A stretch of DNA of 64,000 bases from Virgibacillus sp. 7505 (GCF_002272135.1 NZ_NPBF01000008.1:1-64000); one strand, 5' to 3'; positions 34,158 to 43,133 are shown, counted from the stretch's first letter. The notes: a model not told the origin generated them from the sequence alone. Made by a program: numbers and translations.

Positions 34158-34934
34158 TTATCTTGCGAGCCAGCCTCCGTCAACAGCCAGAACATGGCCA
34201 TTCATATAGTCAGATGCACGACTTGCCAGGAATACAACTACACCCATCAAATCAGACGGATCTGCCCAGCGGCCGCTCGGAATCCGGGACAAAATCTCTG
34301 CATTACGTTTTTCATCGGCACGGATCGGTGCAGTATTGGCAGTCGCCACATACCCCGGGGCAATCGCATTCGTTTGGATATTATAAGCGCCCAGCTCGTT
34401 GGCGAAGGCCTTTGTCAGCCCTGCAACAGCATGCTTGCTTGCTGTATAGGAAGGTACAAATTTACCGCCTTGGAACGACAGCATCGATGCGACATTGATG
34501 ATTTTCCCTCCGCCTTGTTCTGCCATTACTTTAGCTGCTTCCTGCCCCAACAGATAAACAGCATGCAGATTGACGTCCATGACCTTATCCCAGTCTTCTT
34601 CCTTGTACTCAAGCAAAGGTGTCCGGATGATTGTACCAGCGTTGTTTACGAGAATATCAACCTTTCCGAAGACCTCCACACAACTCGTCACAACCTGCTT
34701 CACTTTTTCTCTATCTGTCAGATCAGCTTGATGGAAATGTGCCTTGCCGCCAGCTTCTTCGACCAGCGCCTTCGTTTCCTCCCAATCGTCTCGGTGTGTC
34801 ACGACGAAGACATCCGCCCCTGCCTTTGCCAAGGCAACTGCATAGCCCTGACCGAGGCCCTTGCTGCCGCCTGTGACAATGGCAACCTTGCCAGTCAAAT
34901 CGAAATAACTCATGGAAAAGTCCGTTAAACTCAT
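34158..34934 (-). CDS. kduD: 2-dehydro-3-deoxy-D-gluconate 5-dehydrogenase
   Basis: A 258-residue SDR: TGGSKGLG cofactor motif, NNAGTI, active-site SYTASKHA (Tyr, Lys) and MNGHVLAVDGGWLAR at the C-terminus, all typical of KduD. It reduces the kduI product to KDG in pectin/hexuronate catabolism. AAAGGGGG before the ATG at 34934; directly follows kduI. Confidence 0.9.
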   Translation of the reverse strand: MSLTDFSMSYFDLTGKVAIVTGGSKGLGQGYAVALAKAGADVFVVTHRDDWEETKALVEEAGGKAHFHQADLTDREKVKQVVTSCVEVFGKVDILVNNAGTIIRTPLLEYKEEDWDKVMDVNLHAVYLLGQEAAKVMAEQGGGKIINVASMLSFQGGKFVPSYTASKHAVAGLTKAFANELGAYNIQTNAIAPGYVATANTAPIRADEKRNAEILSRIPSGRWADPSDLMGVVVFLASRASDYMNGHVLAVDGGWLAR

Positions 34935-34946
34935 CGTAATCCCCCT

Positions 34947-35777
34947 TTAGCGCAGCTCATCCATCGACACTTGATCCATGTCGGTGTACGTCTTGTTTTC
35001 TCCAGCCATTGCCCAAATAAATGCATAGTTGCTTGTGGCACTTCCGCAATGGATGGACCATGGCGGAGAAATGACTGCTTGTTCATTTTTCATGACAAGA
35101 TGACGTGTTTCTTGCGGTTCCCCCATCAAATGGAACATACGTGCATCTTCATCCAAATCGATATACAGGTACGCTTCCATCCGGCGGTTATGGGTATGAG
35201 TCGGCATGCTATTCCAGACACTGCCGCTTTCCAAAATCGTGATACCCATCGCGATTTGACAGCTTTGGATACCTTCCAAATGAATGATGCGGCGGATCAC
35301 GCGTTCATTCGCACTTTCCTTAGCACCCATCGCATCTCCCGGCACATCTTGGAATGACACGTGCTTGGTTGGATAAGTGGTATGTGCAGGTGCAGAAAAC
35401 AGATAATACTTAGCTGGATTTGACTCGTCACTGCTGGTAAACAGTAATTCCTGATTGCCTTTGCCGATATAAATGCAATCCTTGTTCGCCATTTCGTAAG
35501 ATTCTCCATCAACAGAAATCGTTCCATTACCGCCGATATTAAAAATCCCTACTTCCCGTCTTTCCAGGAAGTAATCCGCTTTGATTTCGTCATAGCCCTC
35601 TAAAGCAACCGAGCTGCCGGCTGGCTGAATACCTCCGATAATCGTCCGGTCCTCCATGCTGTAGACTAACTTGATTTCACCAGGCACAAAAAGTTCCTCA
35701 ACTAAGTAATGATTCCGTAATTGCTCGGTTGTGAATGTTTTTGCATGGTCTGGGTGCGTCGCGTATCGCAGTTCCAT
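34947..35777 (-). CDS. kduI: 5-keto-4-deoxyuronate isomerase
   Basis: A 276-residue cupin-type isomerase with the zinc ligand motif HTHNRRMEAYLY and the early RYATHPDHAKTFTTEQLR signature. Converts 4-deoxy-L-threo-5-hexosulose uronate to 2,5-diketo-3-deoxygluconate for KduD. Start at 35777 by the AAGGAGAGG site; length then equals that of E. coli KduI (278). First gene of the operon. Confidence 0.93.
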   Translation of the reverse strand: MELRYATHPDHAKTFTTEQLRNHYLVEELFVPGEIKLVYSMEDRTIIGGIQPAGSSVALEGYDEIKADYFLERREVGIFNIGGNGTISVDGESYEMANKDCIYIGKGNQELLFTSSDESNPAKYYLFSAPAHTTYPTKHVSFQDVPGDAMGAKESANERVIRRIIHLEGIQSCQIAMGITILESGSVWNSMPTHTHNRRMEAYLYIDLDEDARMFHLMGEPQETRHLVMKNEQAVISPPWSIHCGSATSNYAFIWAMAGENKTYTDMDQVSMDELR

Positions 35778-35880
35778 TTCTATCCTCTCCTTACTTTTTT
35801 CAGTTGCTCCCGCTTTCATTGAAACCCCTTACATTTATATTCAGAAGTAAAGACATCAGAATCTGATGCCCTCAATATCA

Positions 35881-35928
35881 TTCCACATTGTGGAACAGTG
35901 TTTCATTATAATAATTATAGCGCTTTCA
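35881..35928 (-). promoter_or_regulatory. cre site and IclR-type palindrome upstream of kduI
   Basis: Minus strand TGAAAGCGCTATAA (35915-35928) matches the CcpA cre consensus TGWAANCGNTNWCA at 13 of 14 positions and overlaps a TATAAT -10. Just downstream, TTCCAC-ATT-GTGGAA (35881-35895) is a perfect dyad of the TTCCA/TGGAA style used by IclR regulators. This suggests catabolite repression plus substrate induction. The remaining 35778-36093 region shows only a possible TTGACA (36007-36012) for the next gene. Confidence 0.7.
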
Positions 35929-36093
35929 TTTTAATAAATCCAGCTTAATTATACAATATGACATATTATTTCCAATCTGTCTTTTTAATCGAATGAATCT
36001 ATCATTTGACAACCTAATCATTACAGCATCCATACCCTTCCAGTCTAAATTTCTGATAAACTGGTAGTAATACAGATGAAAGGGATTACAACT

Positions 36094-37758
36094 ATGCATT
36101 CAACCTTGGAAATGATCATCTCGATATTCGAGCGTGCTGCTTTACTGCTGATTATCCTTTTTTTCCTGACGAAAATTAAAGGATTTAAGGAAATACTCCA
36201 AAAAGAAAATCACTCGGTCCGGGAACTCAGTGTGCTGACTGTCGTCTTTTGCAGTTTTGCTATATTCGGGACATATTCAGGAATTGAAGTGGAAGGCAGT
36301 CTCGTCAATATAAGGACAGTGGCTATCTTTTCTGGCGGTATTTTATTCGGGCCATGGGTCGGCATCATTACAGGGATTGTATCAGGATTGCACCGTTATT
36401 TGATCGATATTGATGGTATCACTTCCTTACCTTGCTTGATCACTAGTGTGACTGCAGGTTTTGCCTCCGGTTTTATCAATAAAAAAGTCAAGAAGCATCG
36501 TTGGTGGTATGTCGGTATCGGTGCTGGTATTCTGAGCCAGGTATTGACCATGCTGCTGATCATTGCACTCGGGGAGCCAAGGTCTCAAGGTATCTCTATC
36601 GTAGAACAAATAGCAGTTCCGATGATGATTGGAGAAATCAGCATCGGTTTACTCATCCTGCTCGTCCATAATATCGAGGGAGAAAAGAAACAAATTGCCG
36701 CCGCTCAGGCGAAGCTTGCATTGGATATTGCCAACAAGACACTACCGTATTTCCGGTCCATCACACCCGCATCCTTGCAGCGTATCTGCCAAATCATCAA
36801 AGAAGAGATTGATGCGGATGCTGTGGCCATAACGGATACCAAAACAGTGGTTGCTTATTACGGACTCGGAGCGGAGCGCTATCAGGATACAACGTCGATT
36901 GTAAGCGAAATGACGAAGCAGGCAATCAACAGCGGCGAAATTGTCATCCGAAATGAAGTGGATGATCATCATCTGCCGCAGATGCACTGTTTGCTCATCG
37001 TTCCTTTCCAGGAAGGCGACGAGGTGACAGGTGCTTTAAAGATATATTATGAAAAGGAAAACCGGATAACAGACTCCTTACAGACGCTTGGAATTGGGTT
37101 GGCACAGATCATTTCAAATCTGATGGAGATTTCCCGGATTGAGCAGATCAAAGAAACAGCTAATAAGGCTGAGCTCAAGGCTCTGCAATCAAAGATCAAC
37201 CCGCATTTCCTCTTTAACTCGCTGAATGCGATCGCATCAACAACGAGACGCGATCCGAACCGGGCTCGTGAGCTGATCCATAATCTATCTGGCTACTTGC
37301 GCTATAACCTGGAGCTTCATGATGAAATGATAGCTATAGAAGAGGAACTGAAGCAGGTGCGCGATTATGTGGAAATCGAGAAATCCCGCTTCGGTGACAA
37401 GCTCCAGATTGTGTATAATATTGATCCGGTACAGATAAAGGTTCCCAGTCTGCTGCTGCAGCCTTTGGTAGAGAATGCTATCCATCATGGCGTTCGCAAA
37501 CGAAAATGGCAAGGTGCGGTCTATCTCTCTGTCAAAGCACGGGAGAATGATATCCGCATCAGTATACGAGATACAGGAGTTGGGATCGATCCGGAGATTG
37601 TTGAAAAACTATATAAGGATGAAGCAAGTGTGAAAAATATCGGACTAGCCAACGTGCATCAGCGTGTCCGTTTGATATATGGAAAAGGTCTGACTATCAA
37701 TCGGCTTGATCCCGGTACAGAGATTTACTTTGATATACCAGTGAAGGAAGGAAAATGA
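36094..37758 (+). CDS. LytS-family sensor histidine kinase
   Basis: A 554-residue kinase: 5TM-5TMR_LYT membrane sensor domain (residues about 1-200; NIRTVAIFSGGILFGPWVG, GFASGFINKK), GAF domain (about 215-345), then the LytS-type HisKA_7TM/His_kinase domain with INPHFLFNSLNAIAS (phosphorylated His) and an ATPase domain (LVENAIHHG, DTGVGI, GIGLANVHQR-like NIGLANVHQR). ATG at 36094 is chosen by AAAGGGA spacing. It overlaps the response regulator gene by four bases. Likely ligand pyruvate by analogy with BtsS/YpdA and B. subtilis LytS. Confidence 0.88.
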   Translation: MHSTLEMIISIFERAALLLIILFFLTKIKGFKEILQKENHSVRELSVLTVVFCSFAIFGTYSGIEVEGSLVNIRTVAIFSGGILFGPWVGIITGIVSGLHRYLIDIDGITSLPCLITSVTAGFASGFINKKVKKHRWWYVGIGAGILSQVLTMLLIIALGEPRSQGISIVEQIAVPMMIGEISIGLLILLVHNIEGEKKQIAAAQAKLALDIANKTLPYFRSITPASLQRICQIIKEEIDADAVAITDTKTVVAYYGLGAERYQDTTSIVSEMTKQAINSGEIVIRNEVDDHHLPQMHCLLIVPFQEGDEVTGALKIYYEKENRITDSLQTLGIGLAQIISNLMEISRIEQIKETANKAELKALQSKINPHFLFNSLNAIASTTRRDPNRARELIHNLSGYLRYNLELHDEMIAIEEELKQVRDYVEIEKSRFGDKLQIVYNIDPVQIKVPSLLLQPLVENAIHHGVRKRKWQGAVYLSVKARENDIRISIRDTGVGIDPEIVEKLYKDEASVKNIGLANVHQRVRLIYGKGLTINRLDPGTEIYFDIPVKEGK

Positions 37759-38492
37759 ACATGTCATTACGGGCAATCATTGCGGAAGATGAATTACCGG
37801 CACAGGAGGAGCTGCAGTATTTGATTGAGACTTATAGCTCCATTGAGGTAACAAACTGCTTCGATGATGGATTGGATGTACTGAAATATTTTCAGGAGCA
37901 CACCACAGATGTATTGTTCCTCGATATTAATCTGCCGTCGTTAGATGGCATGATGCTGGCGGGGAGCCTGGCTCAGTTCAAGAATAAACCGACCATCGTA
38001 TTTACAACTGCCTATAAAGAACATGCAGCTAAGGCATTTGAGCTTGAAGCATTCGACTATATATTAAAGCCATACAGCGAGGAACGCGTTGCAGCAATGC
38101 TTAAGAAACTAGAATCACAGAAAGCATCGGCAGAGACAGAGCGAGTAGAATCAGCAGAGACACCAGCGCGGCTGAATGTTTGGAAGGACGAGAAGATCTA
38201 TGTAATCAATTTAAAGGAAATTGCCTTCGCCGAGGCCGACGAGAAGCAGACGACTGTGCACACAAAGGATGCGATTTATACTTACCCTGGTTCTATCAGT
38301 ACTTTCGAGCAGCAGCTTCCAACAGATATGTTCTTCCGCTGCCATCGTTCGTATATCGTAAATACAGAAAAAATACATGAGATTCTGCCTTGGTTCCATA
38401 ATACGTATCTTGTGAAAATGAAAGGACTTAATGAGCAGATTCCAGTCAGCCGCAGTAAAGCAAAAGAGTTCAGACAGATTATGCGCCTTTAA
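37755..38492 (+). CDS. LytTR-family response regulator
   Basis: A 245-residue regulator with a CheY-like receiver (phosphoacceptor Asp 57 in FLDINLPSLDG; conserved Thr/Lys in FTTAY and YILKPY) and a C-terminal LytTR DNA-binding domain (VINLKEIAFAEADEKQT ... FFRCHRSYIVN). Partner of the LytS kinase; probably activates the OFA transporter gene 110 bp downstream. Starts at ATG 37755 or 37761. Confidence 0.9.
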   Translation: MNMSLRAIIAEDELPAQEELQYLIETYSSIEVTNCFDDGLDVLKYFQEHTTDVLFLDINLPSLDGMMLAGSLAQFKNKPTIVFTTAYKEHAAKAFELEAFDYILKPYSEERVAAMLKKLESQKASAETERVESAETPARLNVWKDEKIYVINLKEIAFAEADEKQTTVHTKDAIYTYPGSISTFEQQLPTDMFFRCHRSYIVNTEKIHEILPWFHNTYLVKMKGLNEQIPVSRSKAKEFRQIMRL

Positions 38493-38525
38493 GGACCATT
38501 CATTCCTCAAATAAAGCAACTCAAG

Positions 38526-38539
38526 AGAAAACGCTTTCA
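38526..38539 (+). promoter_or_regulatory. cre-like site upstream of the OFA transporter
   Basis: AGAAAACGCTTTCA matches the cre consensus at 13 of 14 positions. A TATGAT -10 follows about 20 bp later, so CcpA could repress the transporter. Confidence 0.6.
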
Positions 38540-38602
38540 GATACATCTATTGCGGATATGATAAAACTATCAAAACAACGTAGATGAAATGAGGGACTTC
38601 TC

Positions 38603-39832
38603 ATGAAAACAGGAACGAATCGCTGGCTGATTGTACTTGGTACAATCATAACCCAAATTGGTCTAGGTACTATTTATACGTGGAGTCTATTTAACCAGCC
38701 ATTGGCTGATGCATATGGATGGAGCACCTCTTCTGTAGCTATCACCTTCTCGATTACGAGCTTTGCACTTGCAGTAGCCACTCTTTTCGGCGGAAAGCTG
38801 CAGGATAAACTCGGCATCAAGAAACTGGTCATCTTTGCCGGAATCCTGCTCGGTGCCGGGCTGATATTAAGCTCTCTAGCTACATCACTATGGCTCATCT
38901 ATCTATTAGCAGGCGTTGTTGTCGGCTTCGCCAACGGTATTGCTTATATCACTACACTATCGAACGTCATCAAATGGTTCCCGGAAAAGAAAGGTCTCAT
39001 ATCTGGTATATCCGTAGGGGCATTCGGAACAGGAAGCTTAGTCTTCAAATATATTAACCAAGCACTGCTTTCATCAGCTGGTGTACAAGGTACATTCTTA
39101 ATCTGGGGAATAGCAGCACTTATCTTAATCAGCGGAGGAGCCTTCTTCCTTAAGGATGCTATCCTTCCACAGGAAACAACTACTGGGGCAGCAACCAAGA
39201 ACTTTAGTATCAAGGAAATGCTTCATACGAAGCAAGCATATATTCTGTTCATTATCTTCCTGACAGCCTGCATGAGCGGCTTGTATTTAATCGGGATCGT
39301 TAAAGATGCCGGCATGGAACTCGCGGGTCTTTCTGCTGCAACAGCAGCGAATGCCGTAGCTGTCGTTGCTATCTGTAATACGACGGGCAGAGTCGTACTA
39401 GGTGCCCTGTCCGATAAGGTGGAACGATTGTACTTGGTTGCTGCAGGACTTCTTGTCACAGCGGGAGCTGTCGCAGTACTAAGCATGGTAGAACTATCAA
39501 CAACATTGTTCTTCATCTGTGTGGCTGCAATTGCTTTCTTCTTCGGTGGTAACATTACTGTCTTCCCAACTATCGTCGCAGATTATTTTGGATTGAAAAA
39601 CCAAAGCAAAAACTATGGTGTCATTTATCAGGGGTTTGGTATCGGGGCTTTAGGAGGTTCATTCATCGCGTCACTGCTTGGCGGATTCCAGCCGACATTC
39701 GTAGCTATCGCAGTACTTTGTGTCATTTCATTCTTCCTTGCGGTAGCGGTCCGCAGTCCGCAGCAGCCAGCTGCTGCTAAGAAGAGTAAGGAACGCCGGC
39801 ATTCACGCCCAGTTCCATCCCAGCAGCATTAA
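38603..39832 (+). CDS. OFA-family MFS transporter (YhjX-like)
   Basis: A 409-residue 12-helix MFS protein of the oxalate/formate antiporter family: QIGLGTIYTWSLFNQPL in helix 1, GGKLQDKLGIKK in loop 2-3, FPEKKGLISGISVGAFGTGS, and the C-terminal GLKNQSKNYGVIYQGFGIG. Located behind a LytS/LytTR pair. In E. coli the YpdAB (LytS/LytTR) system turns on yhjX, a member of the same family, in response to pyruvate; I infer a similar role here. A proline/arginine-rich tail follows the last helix. Confidence 0.87.
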   Translation: MKTGTNRWLIVLGTIITQIGLGTIYTWSLFNQPLADAYGWSTSSVAITFSITSFALAVATLFGGKLQDKLGIKKLVIFAGILLGAGLILSSLATSLWLIYLLAGVVVGFANGIAYITTLSNVIKWFPEKKGLISGISVGAFGTGSLVFKYINQALLSSAGVQGTFLIWGIAALILISGGAFFLKDAILPQETTTGAATKNFSIKEMLHTKQAYILFIIFLTACMSGLYLIGIVKDAGMELAGLSAATAANAVAVVAICNTTGRVVLGALSDKVERLYLVAAGLLVTAGAVAVLSMVELSTTLFFICVAAIAFFFGGNITVFPTIVADYFGLKNQSKNYGVIYQGFGIGALGGSFIASLLGGFQPTFVAIAVLCVISFFLAVAVRSPQQPAAAKKSKERRHSRPVPSQQH

Positions 39833-39837
39833 AGACA

Positions 39838-39868
39838 ACCCAGGAGCAGACATAGCTCCTGGGTTTTA
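39838..39868. terminator. Bidirectional terminator
   Basis: ACCCAGGAGC-AGACATA-GCTCCTGGGTTTT between convergent genes. Confidence 0.86.
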
Positions 39869-40417
39869 GTTTGTGCGCGGATCAGTTGCCAGTATAGAAT
39901 ATTTATAATGATCCTCGAACTTGCCATCAATACGAAGCAGGTCGCGTTCCAAGCCTTCTCGTTGGAACCCGCATTTCTCCAGTACCGCAACCGACCCTAG
40001 ATTTCGCGGCATTACCCCGGCTTCAACCCTGTGGAATTTTGCATCTCCGAAAGCAAAATCCAATACAAGCTGTACAGCTTCTGTCATATATCCTTGTCCA
40101 TTATGTGCTTCATCCAGCGAATAACCAATCATGCATTTTTCTGCTGTAGTCCGCTCAATAAAGAATAAAGAAGCAGTGCCAATCAAAACATCATCCTGTT
40201 TCAGGAATATTCCGAATTCATAGCGTTTATCATCCTGCCAATCCTTCTTTGCCGCTTCAATATTCTTTTTGTATTTCTCCAGTGTATAGTCCGAATCACT
40301 GCGTTCTACCGGTGAGATAGACTCAAAAAGTTCTCTGTTGCGCAGGTTCAGATCAAGAAGCTCACTGGCATGCTTTTTCTCTAATGGTTTGATTTGCAAT
40401 CTTTCACTTTCATACAT
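39866..40417 (-). CDS. GNAT acetyltransferase (RimJ/RimL type)
   Basis: A 183-residue acetyltransferase: LQIKPLEKKHASEL at the N-terminus, motif A region GYSLDEAHNGQGYMTEAVQLVLDFAF binding acetyl-CoA, and NLGSVAVLEKCGFQREG. This branch N-acetylates ribosomal proteins or small amines; substrate unknown. GGAAGGGAG lies about ten bases before the ATG. Confidence 0.87.
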   Translation of the reverse strand: MYESERLQIKPLEKKHASELLDLNLRNRELFESISPVERSDSDYTLEKYKKNIEAAKKDWQDDKRYEFGIFLKQDDVLIGTASLFFIERTTAEKCMIGYSLDEAHNGQGYMTEAVQLVLDFAFGDAKFHRVEAGVMPRNLGSVAVLEKCGFQREGLERDLLRIDGKFEDHYKYSILATDPRTN

Positions 40418-40475
40418 ATATATCCGCTCCCTTCCTTTTCATTATAACAATAAGAAAGAGGATCTGCGCAAAGCG

Positions 40476-41672
40476 CTACAGATCCTCCCCACGGTAGGCT
40501 GCTATCAGGTAGCTTGCACTAATCGGATGATAATCCGTTTTCGGGGAAGGGCTTTTAACTTTGCCCTCGACTTTATTATCAGCCGTGAGCCATTGATACC
40601 AGGCGCCATGTACCGGATCGATGAAATGTTCCTGTACATATCGGAACAGCTCCTCATAATGCTCACTATATACATCATTCCCTGTCTGACCATGCAGCAA
40701 TGCTGAGGCCGCCAGCGTTTCTGCTAAAACCCAATAAGACTTTCCTTTATCGATCAACTCTTTATCCGGGCTCATTACAAAGAATATACCGCCTTTTTCT
40801 TGATCATGGTAATGATTCCAGCCAGTTTGATATAGCTCTTCTGCACGTTCAAGCAGCCAGCTGTCCTGCCTGTGAATATACAGCCAAGCAAGGAGCTTGC
40901 TCCATTCAAATTGATGACCTCCAACGAATCCATAGGCACGAAATTCATCCCTTGTCTCGCCGTGATTGAATTGTTCATCCTTTATCCAAGCCTCATCGTA
41001 GTTTTCCCATATAAAGCCGTTACTTTGAGCTGCAAGTTTATTAGTTATTTGGTCTGCAATACGTAGTGCCTGATCCAGGTATCTTTGCTGCCCCGTTGTT
41101 TCATATGCAGTAATTGCTGACTCACATATGTGCATATTGCAATTTTGTCCGCGATATTCCAAAAAGCTGGACCAATCTCGTGATGCTTCATCTTTATACA
41201 GTTTTGCGGATGGCTCATAGAACCTTTCTTCCAGCACTTGATAGACATCCGTAAGCAACTCCTCTGCTCCCTCTATCTCTGCTTCCACCGCAGCAACCGC
41301 GGCCCGAAAGATGAATGCATGTCCATATGTCAGCTTCTTATCATCTGTCACAATTCCATCCTGCATCTCTGTAAAATAACCGCCATACTCTTTATCCCTT
41401 AGTTTCTCCTGGAAAAAGGCTATGCCATGCTCTCCTGCCTCTTTGTATTCTGTTTGTCCTGTAAGTTTGAAGCCGACACTGAAATTATACAAGTGACGCG
41501 CCTGACCAACGATATGTTTGGTTCTATCCTCTGTGAGCGTGCCGTCCATATAAAAGCCCTCGTTATACCCTCCGTATGTGCCGTCTATTGCCTCAGGATA
41601 ATAGAATGCAAGTGTCTCTTCAATATGCTGATAGAGCCCTTGTCTTGTATGAAAATCAAATGTATTTTTCAT
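40476..41672 (-). CDS. N-acylglucosamine 2-epimerase family sugar isomerase
   Basis: A 398-residue alpha6/alpha6-barrel protein of the AGE/cellobiose-epimerase/YihS family. Histidines and glutamates expected in the active site are seen in order: TKHIVGQARHLYNF, LTYGHAFIFRA, NCNMHICESAITAY, GGHQFEWSKLLAW, and KTDYHPISASYLIAAY. It epimerises or isomerises a hexose or disaccharide (for example mannose-fructose or cellobiose-like sugars). ATG at 41672 has AAAGGAG eight bases upstream; an in-frame GTG lies earlier. Confidence 0.85.
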   Translation of the reverse strand: MKNTFDFHTRQGLYQHIEETLAFYYPEAIDGTYGGYNEGFYMDGTLTEDRTKHIVGQARHLYNFSVGFKLTGQTEYKEAGEHGIAFFQEKLRDKEYGGYFTEMQDGIVTDDKKLTYGHAFIFRAAVAAVEAEIEGAEELLTDVYQVLEERFYEPSAKLYKDEASRDWSSFLEYRGQNCNMHICESAITAYETTGQQRYLDQALRIADQITNKLAAQSNGFIWENYDEAWIKDEQFNHGETRDEFRAYGFVGGHQFEWSKLLAWLYIHRQDSWLLERAEELYQTGWNHYHDQEKGGIFFVMSPDKELIDKGKSYWVLAETLAASALLHGQTGNDVYSEHYEELFRYVQEHFIDPVHGAWYQWLTADNKVEGKVKSPSPKTDYHPISASYLIAAYRGEDL

Positions 41673-41745
41673 GACTGTCACTCCTTTGCATAGGTTACGT
41701 CTCCTGTTTTCCCTTTTCTGCCAGCAGCAAACAGTTGAAAAGTGC

Positions 41746-41774
41746 TTGTTTTGGTTCTATATCTACTTTATAAT
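41746..41774 (+). promoter_or_regulatory. SigA promoter for the antiporter leader
   Basis: TTGTTT (41746-41751), 17 bp, TATAAT (41769-41774), giving a start near 41781 just before the riboswitch-like leader. Confidence 0.7.
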
Positions 41775-41790
41775 GAGTAACTATAAATTA

Positions 41791-41887
41791 ATTACATATG
41801 CATTTTCCGGAGGAGCCTGCCACCCCAGGCCCCTCTGTGTCCTTTTAGGCATATCCACAGTGAAAACTGGCGGATATGCCTTTTTTG
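41791..41887 (+). promoter_or_regulatory. Riboswitch candidate (probably Na+-I/DUF1646-like) with terminator upstream of the antiporter
   Basis: An outer helix ATATGC (41796-41801) with GCATAT (41849-41854) encloses a GC-rich hairpin in CCGGAGGAGCCTGCCACCCCAG...CCCCTC. The same GGCATATCC strand (41848-41856) can instead pair with GGATATGCC (41872-41880), followed by TTTTTT: an intrinsic terminator. The two folds are mutually exclusive, the layout of an ON riboswitch. The gene downstream is a Na+/H+-type antiporter, the usual target of Na+-I riboswitches; class assignment is from memory of the motif and not verified. Confidence 0.7.
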
Positions 41888-41926
41888 TGGCCGGAATTGT
41901 ATAAATACTTTACAAAGGAGTAAGAT

Positions 41927-43093
41927 ATGGAATTCATTTTGCACTTAGCTTTAATTTTGTTGTTTACGAAAATTGCTGGTCAGCTAGCCTTAAAAATTGG
42001 GCAGCCATCTGTTTTGGGGGAGCTGCTTGCCGGTGTCATTCTTGGTCCTGCCGTACTCGGCTGGATACAGCAAACTTCCTTCATCCATGAATTCTCCGAA
42101 ATCGGAGTACTTGTCCTCATGTTCATTGCCGGACTGGAAACAGATCTGCAACAGCTGAAAGAAAACTGGAAATCCGCTTTTGCAGTTGCTGTTCTGGGTG
42201 TTCTTTTCCCCTTCATCGGTGGTTACAGCCTCGCACTTGCATTTGGGATGAGTCAGGGACATGCACTTTTTCTAGCTTTGCTATTCTGCGCGACGAGTGT
42301 CAGCATTTCTGTCCAGGCATTAAAGGAAATGAACAAGCTGAATTCAAGAGAAGGTACGACAATCCTTGGAGCTGCAGTCGTTGACGATATCCTCGTCGTT
42401 GTCTTGCTTGCTGTACTTATGAGTGTGCTAGGCACAGGCGAATCAGTCAGTCTTGGTGCATTAATCGGGAAGAAAGTACTCTTCTTCGGGGTTATCATCG
42501 TCGCTTGCATTTGGCTGATTCCGCTAGTCATGAAACTGTTTGCCCGTCTCCAAGTAAGTGAAGCAATCGTATCAGGCGGCATCATCCTAGCACTTGTGTT
42601 CAGCTACTTTGCTGAGTACATGGGTGTCGCAGGCATTATCGGGGCATTTGCAGCTGGGATTGCCATTTCCCAAACCAAGCATAAAGAAGTCATTGAGCAT
42701 AAATTAGAGCCAATCGCTTACGGTGTGTTTGTTCCGGTCTTCTTTGTCAGCATAGGCTTGAACATCAGTTTCGAAGGAGTTGGATCACAGCTTCTTTTCA
42801 TTGTGCTTATCAGCATTATGGCTATTGTGACGAAGCTTCTAGGCGGTGCGCTGGGCGCAAGGCTGACAGGCTTCAATGGAAGATCCTCCTTGGCAGTCGG
42901 AACTGGTATGGTTTCAAGAGGCGAAGTTGCCTTGATCATTGCCGGTACTGGCTTAAGCTCCGGTTTACTTGATCCGGAATATTACACAAGTATTATCATA
43001 ATGGTTATTGTGACAACACTTGTAACGCCGTCCATGCTGAAATTTATCTTCTCCAAAACAGGAGATACCTCACAGCAGCGGTCTGTATCTTAA
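41927..43093 (+). CDS. CPA2-family monovalent cation/proton antiporter (NapA/KefB-like)
   Basis: A 388-residue, 12-13-helix membrane protein. GQPSVLGELLAGVILGPAVLG in helix 2 and the twin-aspartate ion-binding motif AAVVDDILVV identify an electrogenic CPA2 exchanger of the NapA type. There is no C-terminal TrkA-N domain, so it is not a complete KefC-type channel. Probably expels Na+ (or K+) for protons. AAAGGAG seven to eight bases before the ATG. Controlled by the leader element upstream. Confidence 0.87.
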   Translation: MEFILHLALILLFTKIAGQLALKIGQPSVLGELLAGVILGPAVLGWIQQTSFIHEFSEIGVLVLMFIAGLETDLQQLKENWKSAFAVAVLGVLFPFIGGYSLALAFGMSQGHALFLALLFCATSVSISVQALKEMNKLNSREGTTILGAAVVDDILVVVLLAVLMSVLGTGESVSLGALIGKKVLFFGVIIVACIWLIPLVMKLFARLQVSEAIVSGGIILALVFSYFAEYMGVAGIIGAFAAGIAISQTKHKEVIEHKLEPIAYGVFVPVFFVSIGLNISFEGVGSQLLFIVLISIMAIVTKLLGGALGARLTGFNGRSSLAVGTGMVSRGEVALIIAGTGLSSGLLDPEYYTSIIIMVIVTTLVTPSMLKFIFSKTGDTSQQRSVS

Positions 43094-43101
43094 AACAAAC
43101 G

Positions 43102-43133
43102 AAAGAGACTGTCAGTCAACGACAGTCTCTTTC
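43102..43133. terminator. Bidirectional terminator
   Basis: AAAGAGACTGTC-AGTCAAC-GACAGTCTCTTT between convergent genes; it overlaps the 3' end of the CHY-finger gene. Confidence 0.85.

Noticed and set aside
32916-34928. Very long plus-strand open frame (about 670 codons)
   Set aside because: It is antisense to kdgT and kduD, whose families are clear, and its translation has no recognisable domain.
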